64,000 nt of DNA from Tolypeutes matacus (GCA_026826555.1 JAKSZT010054335.1:9099790-9163789), one strand, 5' to 3'; positions 23,690 to 34,919 are shown, counted from the first letter of the stretch. Numbers and translations are program-made. Notes: generated from the sequence alone by a model not told the origin.

Positions 23690-25322
23690 GCTCACTGCAC
23701 CGTGTAATTACAGAAAAGACTTCCGTGTGTAAGCAGTAGATGCAGAGTTGTATTCGAGCATGTTCTTGGTTTTTTAAATACCGACCTGGTCCAAGGGAAG
23801 TTTATACTCTTTTCGTAATACTGAGACGGTTTCGTGTCCTGCATCAGTTAAACTTCTGTTTGTTCTACCTGTTCTGCTCAATTGATGAATCACAAAGAAC
23901 CATCATCTCCATTCACCGCCTGGACCTGTTCATGTTGCCACATAATTCATATGAAAACCGAGTAGCTTGTTAACAATCTGCTGAATTAACGGACTTGTCT
24001 AAACTCTTTTGAAAAGAAATAGCTTAAATGCCAGCCTTGTACAGGTCTTTTTTATTGTTTTGTTTATTTTGTTATTTGCAATTTGTACAAACATTTAAAT
24101 TTCCAGATGAATGATTTTCATGTTATTCTTGGGACTTAAGATCATTTTTGGAATAGATACTGAACTGTAATGTTTTCTTAAAACTAGAGTCTACTTTGTT
24201 ATATCATCTGCTTGTAAATTTGTAGAATCACAGGTATTGGGGGCAGCATTCATAGTTTTCATTTTGTATTTCTAACTGGATTACTAATTTTATATGTGCT
24301 TAACTGGTTTGTACACTTTGGGATGCTACTTAGTGGTTTCTTACTAATCTTAAAACTGTTGTAATTAGTACGTGTGTACGCAGTGTTCTGGAACTTTCAT
24401 TTTTGGTAAGAAAGCAGTGTACAGTTATGGGCACTTTGCATTTCGTGTTTAGGAGAGTGGATTTGTTTCGTGAGTGCATTTTAAAGACGTTTCCTCTGCT
24501 TCTCTTGCCAGTTAACTGCGCACCGCACGGCGCTGCGGATTCCGACAGAAGCCTGCCTGCTGCGGTGTCAGTTATTCCCGGGAGCCCTCGTAATGTCCGT
24601 AGCTTGGAAGGCAAGACCTGCATCTAGAACGGTGCCCCTTTCTCACAGGCTAGGGGCTCTGCCAGGCGGCCTTTTGAGCTGAGCTCCAGTACCAGTTCCC
24701 TCGTGCCTCTCTTATTCTGGCCTTGGCGTAGGTCTGCTGTGTGGCTTGAAGGACTCTGCCCACACTCACAGCCACGCTCTTTCCCTTGGTCCTGCAGGTT
24801 GTGTGGTGCAGTGTGGATGGTTAGGCTGGAGGAGGAAATTTTAAAATGAGGCTGATTTGTAGAATGCTTTGTATTCCTAAGTACAGATGGCTTTTATTAC
24901 GATACCCATTAAAAATTGGGGCAATTCATTTGAAAACCAACAAACCAGCTGCAATTTGAACATTTGAATTTATTTTAAATTCTTGGTTTAAGTTAAGAAC
25001 TTGAGAACTTCTTTAGCCTCTAGCAACCTAAACTGTAATTCAGATCATTATGTTTTAATACTTCCCAATTACCTACGACTGACAGATGGTGTCGCCGGGC
25101 TCCTCATCCTGTTTAATCCACCAGCATTCCCAAGTCGTGCGGAATGCGCCAGGCCTGCCCAGGGGCTCCTCCTGCCTCCACCACCAGCTCCAGCTTCCCT
25201 GTGCCGAGTCCAGAGCACACTTGCGTTGCCTTGCACACTTGCATCTCCGGCCTGGTGTGAGGAGCACGAGCAGTGTTGCTGGTTGATTCCCTGCAGCAGG
25301 CCAGCTCTGTTGTAAGCGTCCC

Positions 25323-25329
25323 ACTGTGA
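25323..25329 (+). promoter_or_regulatory. Candidate miR-27 site (ACTGTGA)
   Basis: ACTGTGA lies in CCCACTGTGAC, directly after the conserved block TGTAAGC-TCCCACTGTGA. FOXO1 is a published miR-27a target. Seed match seen; activity inferred. Confidence 0.5.
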
Positions 25330-25500
25330 CTTTGTTTTGAAGATTCATTAAACCATCCTCATTGTTAACACACCATCCCAAAACACGGCTGGCGTGGAAG
25401 CCTGGGTCCCTAAGCAGTGCGTCCCGCATGTGCAGGACGACTGGTTCTGGGGCCTTGTTCTCGCTTCTGTTGCCCCGTTTCCCACTCTGTGACGTCACCA

Positions 25501-25545
25501 AGAGCCCCCAGAGCCCCCAGAGCCCCCAGAGCCCCCAGAGCCCCC
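25501..25545 (+). repeat. Tandem 9-mer AGAGCCCCC x 5 in FOXO1 3' UTR
   Basis: Five perfect copies of AGAGCCCCC, followed by ATTCGTCCATTCGAG. The human sequence, from memory, has a single AGAGCCCCCATTTG here, so this appears to be a lineage-specific expansion. Confidence 0.9.
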
Positions 25546-26449
25546 ATTCGTCCATTCGAGAAAGAAACTGAAATCCCTGTTTAGATCTCACTGCTTTCGG
25601 AAAGTGACTTAAGAGGGTTCTCTTGAGTCTGTAAATATACCCCCTCCCCATTTTCCTTTGTGTTGATATCTGTGAGAAATAGTGAAGTGTCAAGCGAAAG
25701 GCATTTTGTCTATTTTGGAAGCAAACATTGTGTGACCTGGTAATTCTTTTTCTGTAAGAATACTGACTTTCTGGAGTAATTATATATCAGTTATTGTAAA
25801 TGATTGCTTTGTGAAATGTGCAAATGGTATCACCTATGCAGACTTCGTAGTTTATTTCCTCTGGTTTGTACTGTTGATAAAAGCATATTGTATTATAGAA
25901 CTATTCAGATATTTTAAATATGAAGATGTATTGTTTCCGTAATATAGATATATGGAATATATTTAGGTAGCAGATTCGTTACTTGGAAAGTTCTGCTTTG
26001 ACAAACTGACAGAATCTAAATAATTAGCAAATAACATATTCCGCTAAGCAGTGAGTCAGCGGAACATCCCAAGAAGAGGATAAAGAGGCTGCAGATGGAA
26101 ACAGTTCTCCGAAGGTGTAACATTCGAACTTGCTCAGCTGCTGGATATGTTACCAATACTCCCCCACTTACTTGAAATTCTTACTTTCAGCTCTTAAAAG
26201 TTTTTAATTTATACTGACTTTAAATGAGAGGCTTTGCTCCTGGTTTTAGTTAGAGAGTAATCAGTGAGTGAAAAATGCAAGGTGGCTCATGCAGACATCC
26301 CTGCCGGGCCTTGCAGGTGTGGGCGGCGGCGGGCGAGACCCCAGGACGCCGAATCCCTCCTTGGTTTAACGTTCCTGTTTGGATGCTCTCTGAGAAGTGC
26401 CTGACGACGATGTACTTACAGACACAAGAACAATCTTTGCTATTACTGT

Positions 26450-26582
26450 ATACAGCCATAAATTACATAAACTATGTTCAAATGGTTTGGTGTCTGTCTG
26501 TTCTAATTGTGCAGAATAAGCACTTTCCTAGGATTTTAAAAATGTTTAGCTACCACTGAAGTTAACCCTCACCAGCCACAAG
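26450..26582 (+). terminator. FOXO1: FOXO1 distal cleavage/polyadenylation region
   Basis: Located by similarity to the human transcript end. No AATAAA or ATTAAA occurs close to the end; the nearest hexamers are CATAAA at 26457 and 26467 and AATAAG at about 26515. Downstream is TGGTTTATTCTAG, moderately U-rich. Precise cleavage position is uncertain. Confidence 0.55.
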
Positions 26583-28349
26583 GTCCTGGTTTATTCTAGC
26601 GTGGGAAGAGGGAGCAGCCCCCTAGGACCCCCCTGAGTGCTGAGGTGCTGGGTGTGCCTCATCCTGAGCCCTGCCGTCATTGCTGGGGCATGAGTGGAGA
26701 CAGACCCCTGGAGGGCAGGTCGGGGAGAGTCCTGGCCTGGAGTTCCCAGAGCAGACGCTTTGGATGGAGTCAGGGAGACCGTGGCTTCCCAAGGCCAAGG
26801 AGCGCCTGAAGGAACAGGGTCAAATTCTGCTTTATGTGGCTGCAGATTGCAAATTGTAAATTGTCTTTTTAAGAAAATGCCCAAGCAATGAGCTAGGATC
26901 AGACGCAACATGGCTAAGATATATTTTAAAACCAGAACAAAGCCAGTTTTTCCTTTCTTGTGACCATTTCATCAGGCAAGTGAAAGAATGAGTTTAAGTA
27001 GCAAGGAAATAGGTTGTTCAAATGTTTTGTCTCTTTAGACACCAGACGGCGGGTCAGGCGTTCAGGCTTTTTTCCCTTCCAGCAGTGGGAGCAGGAAGCA
27101 GTGTAGATACAAGGCACCCCCTGCCCGGGGGCCCGTGCACAGGTCAGTTTGTAAACTGGTGATCTAGTCCAGATATGGAAAATGGCCTTGACCGTTTGGC
27201 CAGAACTCAGTCTGGCCAGCTCCTTTGCCAGCCCTCTGTGTGTATGCACAGAATCATGCATCTGGTGTCACTTCTTGAGCTCGGTTCCCAAATTTTATAG
27301 ATTACTTGATACTTGAACGAGGGAGAGCTTACACAGCTAGAAGATTTCCCTGACATACCCCGTGGGCAGGCTGCATTGAGCTCTTTAGCTGGAAGGGCTT
27401 CCGTCCTCACATTACCTGGGTGCCCTGGGACCCAGGAGGACTCTGGAAGCCTGTGGCGGTGATGCTGCTGGTTGAACGCACACTGGTTGGAGTGGCCAGG
27501 CAGGTGGGCACGGACGCGGCCTCTAGGTGAAGTTGTGGGAGGTGCCCTCTTTAGTTTTTTAAAAGTGAAGTCTGATAACTTACATAAATGCTGTTCTAGG
27601 ATGTTTTCAAGTTTAGATCTAAAAAGTCACCGCGAAGTTTCTGGTGGGACAGAGGGACAGTGCAGGGATGCAGGGGCAGGAGAGCAAGCGTCCTGCGCAG
27701 GAAATGCGGCTCAGGAGCCCGAGGCACAAGCTGCAGGTGTTGGGGTCCTCTCTGGAGGAAGCTGTGGCGCCGAGTGAGGCTCGGGGAGAGAGAGAGAACT
27801 TGGGTTTTGGAGCTGGCTAGGGAGGGAGGCCTTTTGTGCAGCTGTGGTGCCTGGCTTGGCAGTGCGGCTGAGGGCGGACGCTGACTGCGGAGAAGCCGGT
27901 GCACTCGGTGGCCGCACGGTGCCGCCGTCCCACCCTCTTCCCCACCAGCTCAGGGTGAACGAGGCCTCGTTTGTGCCCGTCGAGTCCGGAAGTGACCGCC
28001 TTTTTGGCACTAGAAGCCTCTGGCAGAAAGTCGAGACGTAGATGGCACTGCGAGGGCTTGTCCTCTACATCTCGTTCCTCCCCGAGTCCCCATCCCTGGA
28101 CAAGTGCTTCTGGAATTACCACAAAGCTGCAGGTAGATGGCGTAGGGACTGGTTCAGGCTCCTGGAGTGGCTGCGGTTTCCGCAAACCTCGGGGCGTAGC
28201 CCTGCTGGGTGACTGCTCGGGAGAGGAGCGTCCACGAGCCGTCCTGACCGGCCACCTTCCCTGGTGGGCGGGACGGCGCAGGCCATCCTGCAGGTCAGCG
28301 CACCATGGGCGGACAAGACGGGGGCATCTGCTGCTCAGTCTGTGCTGGT
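26583..28349. other. Intergenic sequence downstream of FOXO1
   Basis: Mixed-composition sequence with no recognised gene or transposon. Open frames are short and lack domains. Confidence 0.55.
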
Positions 28350-28902
28350 GTTAGACACGCATGTGCAGACGGGAAGCTGCTGGCGTTAGACACGTGTGCA
28401 TACAGGAAGCTGCTGGCATTAGACACGCGTGTGCAGATGGAGCTGCTGCTGGCATTAGACACGTGTGCAAATGGGGAGCTGCTGGTGTTAGATGCATGTG
28501 TGCAGATGGAGCTGCTGCTGGCATTAGACACGCGTGTGCAGACAGCTGCTGGCGTTAGATGCGTGTGTATTCGGAGCTGCTGCTGGTGTTAGACACGTGT
28601 GCAAATGGGGAACTGCTGGTGTTAGATGCATGTGTGCAGATGGAGCTGCTGCTGGCATTAGACACGCGTGTGCAGACGGAGCTGCAGGCGTTAGACACGC
28701 GTGTGCAGATGGGGAGCTGCTGCTGGTGTTAGACACGTGTGTGCAGAAGGGGAGCTGCTGCTGGTGTTAGACACGTGTGCGCAGATGGGGAGCTGCAGGC
28801 GTTAGACATGCGTGTGCAGATGGGGAGCTGCTGCTGATAGACATGCGTGTGCAGGGGGGAGCTGCTGCTGATAGACACGCGTGTGCAGACGGGGAGCTGT
28901 CT
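28350..28902. repeat. Minisatellite (about 16 units of ~35 bp) with higher-order structure
   Basis: The core of each unit reads like GTTAGACACGTGTGCAG or GCATTAGACACGCGTGTGC, followed by a GGGGAGCTGCTGCT-type spacer. About sixteen units can be counted. Unit length varies because the spacer expands and contracts in GCTGCT steps. A block of three units starting at 28451 recurs almost unchanged at 28585, a 134-bp higher-order period. Long open frames on both strands over this array are a by-product of the repeat. Confidence 0.92.
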
Positions 28903-31050
28903 GATGGCTCGGCGTGGTTTCCCTCCAGTGAGGTAAGGTGAGCATGGATTCTGCTACCTGCCTCACAGGGTGCATGTGAGGAGGAGGTGATGTCTGCAGA
29001 TGGCGTCCTGGGCCAGGGAGGAGGACTGCATGTGGGGTGGTCTCGGCTTAGCTCGCAGGCCGTGTCATTGGAGAGCAGCTGGACTTGCTTCCAGTAGTTT
29101 TCTGAGCTCTCACTGTCCTGTTCACTGCTTTGAATAAGGGGGTAGACGGCTGACCAAGCCCATGGTCCAAAAGAGCATGCGAAGAGCCCAAGGGCTATGA
29201 GAGACGTCCCGTTTCTCAGCAAATCGGCCTGAGGAAATTTAGAGACACTTGCACTTACTTGACCCCAGCCTCACCGCAGTCATCCTCAGCCAGTCAACTG
29301 AAGACTCCCACCCTGGGTGCCTTTTCTTGATGGTCCATCCATGAGATGAGGAGGTGGGGAGGGGAGGAAAACAAGTCCGTGGTGAGCTGGGGCCAGGGCA
29401 CACCAGTTCACGAGACTGGTGGCTCCGTGCTCAGGAATTCTGTGGGGGGGCTTTAAACATAGCCATTATCAAAAAGTGAATTCTGTGAGCTTAATACATC
29501 ATATTAGAAGCAAAGGCAATAAATGCTGAAAACACCACCTCCTAAATACCTTGCTACGTTCTGCGGCCTGGTCTGTGTGGTGGAAGGACATGATGAGGAG
29601 AAGCGGAGTTTCAGCCTCACGAATTTCACTTGAGTGAGGGTGAAAAATAGTTTAAAAGATCGTGTCAGTTAAATTCACTGAGAAAAGAGGCAGTGGGTCG
29701 GAGGGAAATCGTGGCTGAACTGCAACCAGATGTGGTCTCCAGATGAAAAAGACTTTGGCAAAGAGCAAGGGCGTATCCTGCAGGAACCGGGGCCTGCATG
29801 GGCTTGTGTGCGCAGCAGGTGTGTTTTACGACGGTGAAGCTGTACACGTAGATGCCCCCCCCCAGCGCCGGCTGTTGAACGATGACCGGCACCACTGGTG
29901 GACGGTGGCTGTGGCGAAGGCGCTGGGGGACTGAGGCACAGACCGGGAGGGGGGCAGCGTCGAGGCGCTGGTGAGCCACGCGGGCCCTGGAGATGCTGAG
30001 CCCAGAGGGGACGTGGGGGGCAGCCAGACACAGGTGCAGGCGGCGGCCGGGACGAGTGTGCTGGGGGGGCGTGGGCTGGGGGGCGAGGATGGGAAAGGCC
30101 AGTACAGGCTGCAGGTTCTGCCCTTCAGGCCCCACCGTCCGCCTGTTGGCGTGGCGGTGGGAATTAGGGGGCCCAAGTCAAGCCCCTGCCACGGTGCCCA
30201 GCACAGAGTGCGCTTTACGAAGGAAGGGCGGCCAAGAACGCCGAGGCTTGTCCCAGCACAGCTCCTGGCAGCTCCTGCCGTCCCTCAAGCGCGTAAGGCT
30301 TGGGTGGCAGGTCGGTCCTGGAGCCCTCGAGGGTGGGCAGCCTCCGGAAGAAGCCCCTTGCGGACGCAGGCTTGGGGTCTCCTGGCCTCTCTTCCACCTG
30401 GTGATGCGGCCGCTCCACGAGCTGGACGGGCTGTTGACGGATCAGCCGGGGTCCGCCTCCCAGCGCAGTCGCTCAGGCGAGCGGGCTTTCTTGGCTCCTT
30501 TTCCAAATACAAGCTTCTGGCCGTGGTCAGTGCTGGCTTCTCCCGCGAGGCCCCTAAGGCAGCCCTACGCCACCTCCCCAGAGGCCAGAGCCAGGCCTGG
30601 CTGCCCGGGGTCCTGGCGGGGGGTGGGGGGCTGACCGCCGTGACAGCCAGCGGCGTGGCCTGCGCCCGCAGCACTGCAGCAAAGGAAGGGTCAAGGGCAG
30701 AGGGGACGCGGCCAGTGAAGATGCGCTCTGGGCCGCAGAAGCCTCCCCCTCCGTGGGGCTTCTCTGGTCTCCGGCGACAGAGCCCTTCACTTAGCGCCTC
30801 GAGGGCGGGCGTTGCCAGGACTGAAGCTGGGCCGCAGTCAGGTAATGTGTGGAAGTGGCTTTCCGACAGACACGGCTGTGCCATCCCTGGAGCAGGCGGA
30901 TCTAAGGAGAGAGCGAGCTGGCAGCCCTCAGCCAGCTGGTGTATTTTCAAAGGACGTAGAAGCTGGCGTTTGCGGCAGTGTCACCAGGTGTCCCCACCTC
31001 ACGCCAGCCAAACAGGATTGCATAAAATATGTGGATTCCATGTCCCGAAT
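28903..31050. other. GC-rich intergenic sequence
   Basis: GC-rich, CpG-containing sequence with a 361-codon open frame at 29971-31056 (+). The frame has no recognised domain, is rich in R, G, A and P, and overlaps equally long frames on other strands, so it is not called as a gene. A run of C at about 29855-29863 is present. Confidence 0.5.
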
Positions 31051-31054
31051 TTTT

Positions 31055-31500
31055 AAAAATATTATTTTGAAGGAAGGTAATTGGTTTTCCTTTTTAAGAA
31101 AACCTGTTATTTCCTCCTGCAAAAACAATGTCCTGGAAAAAAGGAGAGACGATTCCTGAAGTCAGACAATTCTGTTTATAAATAATTATGAAGTTGTGAT
31201 AAAACATGCTCTGAATAAAAAGTTCCATTTACTCTTGTAAACACATCACAAAATTTCTTGGAACCCTGTGGGCAATATTTTAAATTAGAATTATCTCTCA
31301 CTTTCCATTTCACTTCCAACTCCTGTTTTTGAGCCTTAAATAATTGGTATTCCATTAACAGCACGGATTTAATATTCAAAACCCTGCATAGGACTGGCTG
31401 GGAGCTTTTTAACAGCTGTGTGGAATCTCGTCATACACAGGTAACTATCATGTGCCCTTTTTAGGAAACAACAATCTGAGCAATTGTCTCTTTTTTGTAA
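31055..31500. promoter_or_regulatory. AT-rich repeat-free block, candidate conserved element
   Basis: Abrupt change to AT-rich, apparently single-copy DNA about 4.5 kb downstream of the FOXO1 end. It contains ATAAATAATTATG near 31180 and CTTAAATAATTGG near 31335. No repeat family recognised. Enhancer function is a guess from composition and motif density. Confidence 0.25.
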
Positions 31501-32084
31501 GAAATCACATGATAAAAAATGGGCTAGTTGTGGCTCTGTTGTCACTTAGACCTGGCGGGAGTAGTTAGTGTGGGGTGCAGGACGCAGAAAACGCATTCTT
31601 GGCTCTCTCAGCCACGCCAATCTGCAAACCCTCCCAGGGTGAATAATTTTCTTTGTCATCACTGGGTAACTAAAAAAAGGCTTCGGAATATCTCCAGTGC
31701 TTTTGGAATCTGAGTTACCTTACTTTGCTCAAAGAGCAAATTTTCCAGCCATTTTCCTCCTGCTGGACCTGAGTGTTGGGGAAACTGACATTGGATGAAT
31801 GAAAATTTCTCGTGGACAATACTACTCCCAAAGGGACTAGGATTTCCTAATGCATTTGACAGCAAAAAGAAGCTTGACGCGACTTTGCATCCCGAAGGCG
31901 CTGTGCTGACCTTGGCAGTAATTGTTGCGATGCCCCCGCGGCGGAGAGCACCCCGGGCTCGCGTGCGCAGGCGGGGCCCCTGTGACCTTTGGAGCTCAAG
32001 GACAAAGCCCCAGGTAGGAAATGCTTGAAAGCAGCCTGGCTGGTCAGTGACCAGCACAAAGAAAGTGTTAGAATTGGGTGTTTC

Positions 32085-32260
32085 TCTGCAAAATGGGCTG
32101 GTGTGTTTTTCCAGAGCAGTTCAGAGGCTTGTAGAGGAAAAGCTAATTAAGAAAGTGGGGAGGTTATTAGGACGGCCTTTTTATTCAACGAGCTTTGTGG
32201 TTTTAATAGCTCTTTGCACTTGTAATATCTTTAAAGGCCGCCAAGCACTTCTGCCAGTGG
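32085..32260. promoter_or_regulatory. Candidate conserved non-coding element
   Basis: Repeat-free block with AGCTAATTAAGAAAG (homeobox-like), CCTTTTTATTCAACGAG and GGTTTTAATAGCTC, flanked by CpG-containing sequence. Looks like vertebrate enhancer sequence by eye; conservation was not tested. Confidence 0.25.
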
Positions 32261-33210
32261 TAGTTCCTCAGCCCCTTGGGAGTAAAGCAGAGGGGATCCA
32301 GGGCGGCTGTGAAGCGAGTTCCCTGGGCTTGGGTGCTTGGCCACCTCGGACCCAAAGGACTGCCATGAGAGCGTCACGCGGGAGTGTGTGCAACAAGATT
32401 ATTTGAGAACACTTGTAAAAACGCACGTTTGACCTTTGGGGTCAGAAGGTGGGATGGGGTGTGACGGCCGAGGAATCTGCGTTGTAAACTCCTCCGGGTG
32501 CTGCTTGCCCCTTACTGCATGCACTCAGCAAAGCCGGGGGCTCAGCGCTGGCTCGCTGCCTGCTCTCGAGACGCGTGCGGCCTCCTGAGGGCAGGGAGTG
32601 CTGGCGAAAGCTGCCATGAGGTGTTCTTTGAAAATAAGCCGGTAACTGGTCCTGAAACTCCTAACGTTTCTCTCTGTCGAAGGGCTCTGCCTGCCTGCTG
32701 GGCACGAAGTAACTGAGCTGGACAGACTGGCCTCCTGCTCTCCCAGTGCTCGTCCCAAAGGCGAGGTCTGTCCTCGTTTATGCCGGCACCGCGGCCAATC
32801 CCCGGACACTGCGGAGAGGCTTTCAAGCAGTTTGTACCCAGAGGCCGGCCTAGAAACGGCTCCTCCGGCTGCGCTGACGCTGCCTTGCTCCCTGGCTGAG
32901 CTGCAGCTCCAGGGTAGGAAGTCTCCTATTCCAAACCAGGAGAAGCAGGACAAAGCCTGAGCTGCCCAGGGGGTCTCAGGCCCAGCACCAGTCCACATGA
33001 TGGAACGTTCCGGATCACTTGAAGTCACCACCCCTGCCGCTGCTTGGACTTGACCTGTTGGTTTGTAAAGTGTCTCCAAGAGTAGGATATAAATCTCTCT
33101 TGCGAAAAGAACTGTATTCTCCACGACAACATGACTTGTTCTGATCGCAGGAGCATCCCTGCGGGAGCTGAAGTGGGACAGGAGCGTACTGGGGGCTGCC
33201 GGGGCACGTC

Positions 33211-33343
33211 GTGCTCTCCCTCCCTGTCCTCTCTTTTGTCTTTCTTTTACTTCCTTTCCTTCTTTCCCTCCCTCCCTTCCTCCCTCCCTTCTTTTATTTC
33301 TCTCTCCTTCCTTTCTTCCTCTCCTTTTCTTCCTTTCTTTCAT
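33211..33343. repeat. Polypyrimidine tract (CTTT/CCTT-rich)
   Basis: About 130 bp of almost uninterrupted C/T on the + strand with CCTTCCTCCCTCCCTTC-type runs. It can adopt triplex (H-DNA) conformation. It lies exactly at the edge of the transposon-rich region. Confidence 0.9.
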
Positions 33344-34380
33344 CATGAAAAACTTCAAACACAAACAAAATTAGAACAAATAATATAAAGAGCCTCCTGC
33401 ACTCATCTCCCAGCTTGAATGATTATCAACTCCTGGCCAAAATTGTTTCATATTTATTCACCCTCAACACTGGATTATTTTGAAGAAAATCCTAGATATC
33501 AAATAATTTTATCTGTATTTCAATATATATCTCTAATGGATGAGAATTCTTTTTAAACTTTAAAAAAATTTTAAATTGAGGTATAATTTGCATACAACAA
33601 AATGCCCAGATTAATGTACCATTTAATCAATGTGACAGCTGTATATCAAGTTACATGACATTTTTATCATCCCACTCCTTTGTGCACCTTCTCAGTTCCC
33701 TGTGCTGAGAACCAACCATTGATCTGAGTTTACTGTCATCAGTTACTTTTGACGTTCTAGAATTTCATATAAATGACATTATATCCTGTACTATGTGCTC
33801 TTGGCTTCTGCCACTCAATATTTTTGACATTCATTCATGTTACTGCATATATCCATAGTTTGATCCTTTTTATTTTTGAGTCACCTTCCATTATATACAT
33901 ACAGCAGTTTTTGAGCTATTCTTCTGTTGATGGACATTTGGGTTTCCAGTTTTTGATTATTAGGAATAAACTTGCTATAAACATTCTTTTTTTTTTTTTT
34001 TTTTAATTTTACCGGGAGGTACCGGGAATCGAACCCCGGTCTCTCCATGTGGTAGACGGACGCCGAACCTCTTGAGCCACATCCGTTTCCCTATAAACAT
34101 TCTTGTACAAGGTTTTTTTCAGACATAATTTTCGTTCTGTGTGTGTGTAAGCACCTAGGAATAGATTGCTGGATCATGGTAGATGTGTATTTTACTTCTT
34201 AAGAAACTGCCAAACATTTTCCAAGGTGTCTGTACCATTTTACACAATACAGAGTTCCGATTGTTCTACATCCTTTCCACAATGTGGCATTTTCAATCCT
34301 TTAAAGTTTGTCTGTTCTAGAGTGTGTAGTGATATTCCATCCCGACTTCAGTTTGCGTTCCCATGGTGATTAAGGATTCT
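33344..34380 (-). repeat. L1M-type LINE 3' UTR/ORF2 end, inverted
   Basis: The + strand carries L1M 3' end sequence read backwards: AAATTGAGGTATAATTTGCA, GTGCTGAGAACCAACCATTG, CTGTTGATGGACATTTGGG, GAAACTGCCAAACATTTTCC. It is interrupted by a DAS SINE at 33989-34090. Confidence 0.85.
33989..34090 (-). repeat. DAS-type SINE with perfect 14-bp target-site duplication
   Basis: Inserted into the L1M fragment. The duplication CTATAAACATTCTT is identical at 33975-33988 and 34091-34104. The minus strand reads GGAAACGGATGTGGCTCAAG, then GGTTCGATTCCCGGTACCTC with a consensus B box, then an A-rich tail. The perfect duplication suggests a fairly young insertion. Confidence 0.93.
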
Positions 34381-34469
34381 GAGCGCTTCTGTCCGTCATG
34401 ACCTCTCCATCTGCTGAGTGGGGAGTTGACGCTCGGCTTGTACAGGTTTCCCATGTGAGCTGGCGGTGA

Positions 34470-34918
34470 AGGTGTGGAAATGGCTGGGGTGACGGGAGCT
34501 CGTTGCTGGGCGTGTGGTCCACTGCACACACTGTGTGGGTGAACGTGGCTGAAAGAGGTGCTTTGGATGTATGTGTTACTAGAATAAAAATTGAAGGATA
34601 AAACATAGGACGTACAGCACAGTGAAACCTATTTCAGACGAAGGACTACAGTTAATAGTTCAAGAATGTCTTTTCATGAATTATAACAAATGTATGACAC
34701 TAAAACAAGCTGTTAATAATAGAATGATATATAGAAAAATACACCTAATTGTAAACTGTAGGTAATAGTTCATAGTACCATTGTTTTTAAAATGCAGTCA
34801 TCAATTGTAACAAATGATCCACACCAATGCAAGGTGTTGGTAGTGGGGTGGGGTTTGGGAATCCTGTATTTCATGCATGATTGTTCTGTAAGCCCACAGC
34901 TTCTCTAATAAAAAAAAA
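34470..34918 (+). repeat. L1 3' end (xenarthran-type)
   Basis: L1 3' UTR sequence in forward orientation: ACTAGAATAAAAATTGAAGG, TAGTTCATAGTACCATTG, CAATTGTAACAAATGATCC, CATGCATGATTGTTCTGTAA, then CTTCTCTAATAAAAAAAAAT as the tail. Confidence 0.8.
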
Positions 34919-34919
34919 A

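Larger units (their letters stand above)
23427..26582 (+). other. FOXO1: FOXO1 exon 3, 3' UTR
   Basis: This is the long non-coding last exon. It keeps recognisable colinear blocks with the human FOXO1 3' UTR from memory: CAGCAGGAACTGAGAGAAG near the start, TGTACAGGATGTTTGCCCA, TGGTTTGTACACTTTGGGAT near 24305, GATGTATTGTTTCCGTAATA near 25925, GGAACATCCCAAGAAGAGGA near 26061, and ACAGACACAAGAACAATCTT near 26419. The end near 26582 is placed from the human transcript end, which stops after TCAGCCACAA; here it reads CCAGCCACAA. The region around 25070-25320 is poorly conserved and GC-rich. No coding potential. Confidence 0.88.

Noticed and set aside
28295..28770. Repetitive proteins on both strands (LLALDTRVQ-type and SNASSSSICTH-type)
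   Set aside because: They are translations of the minisatellite in alternative frames; no start context or flanking exon.
28350..28902. Regularly spaced repeats resembling a CRISPR array
   Set aside because: The host is a mammal, spacers are themselves repetitive (GGGGAGCTGCTGCT), unit length varies and no cas genes exist. It is a minisatellite.
29971..31056. 361-codon open frame on the + strand
   Set aside because: Low stop frequency in GC-rich DNA, long overlapping frames on the opposite strand, no domain, no conserved splice pattern, no Kozak or promoter support.
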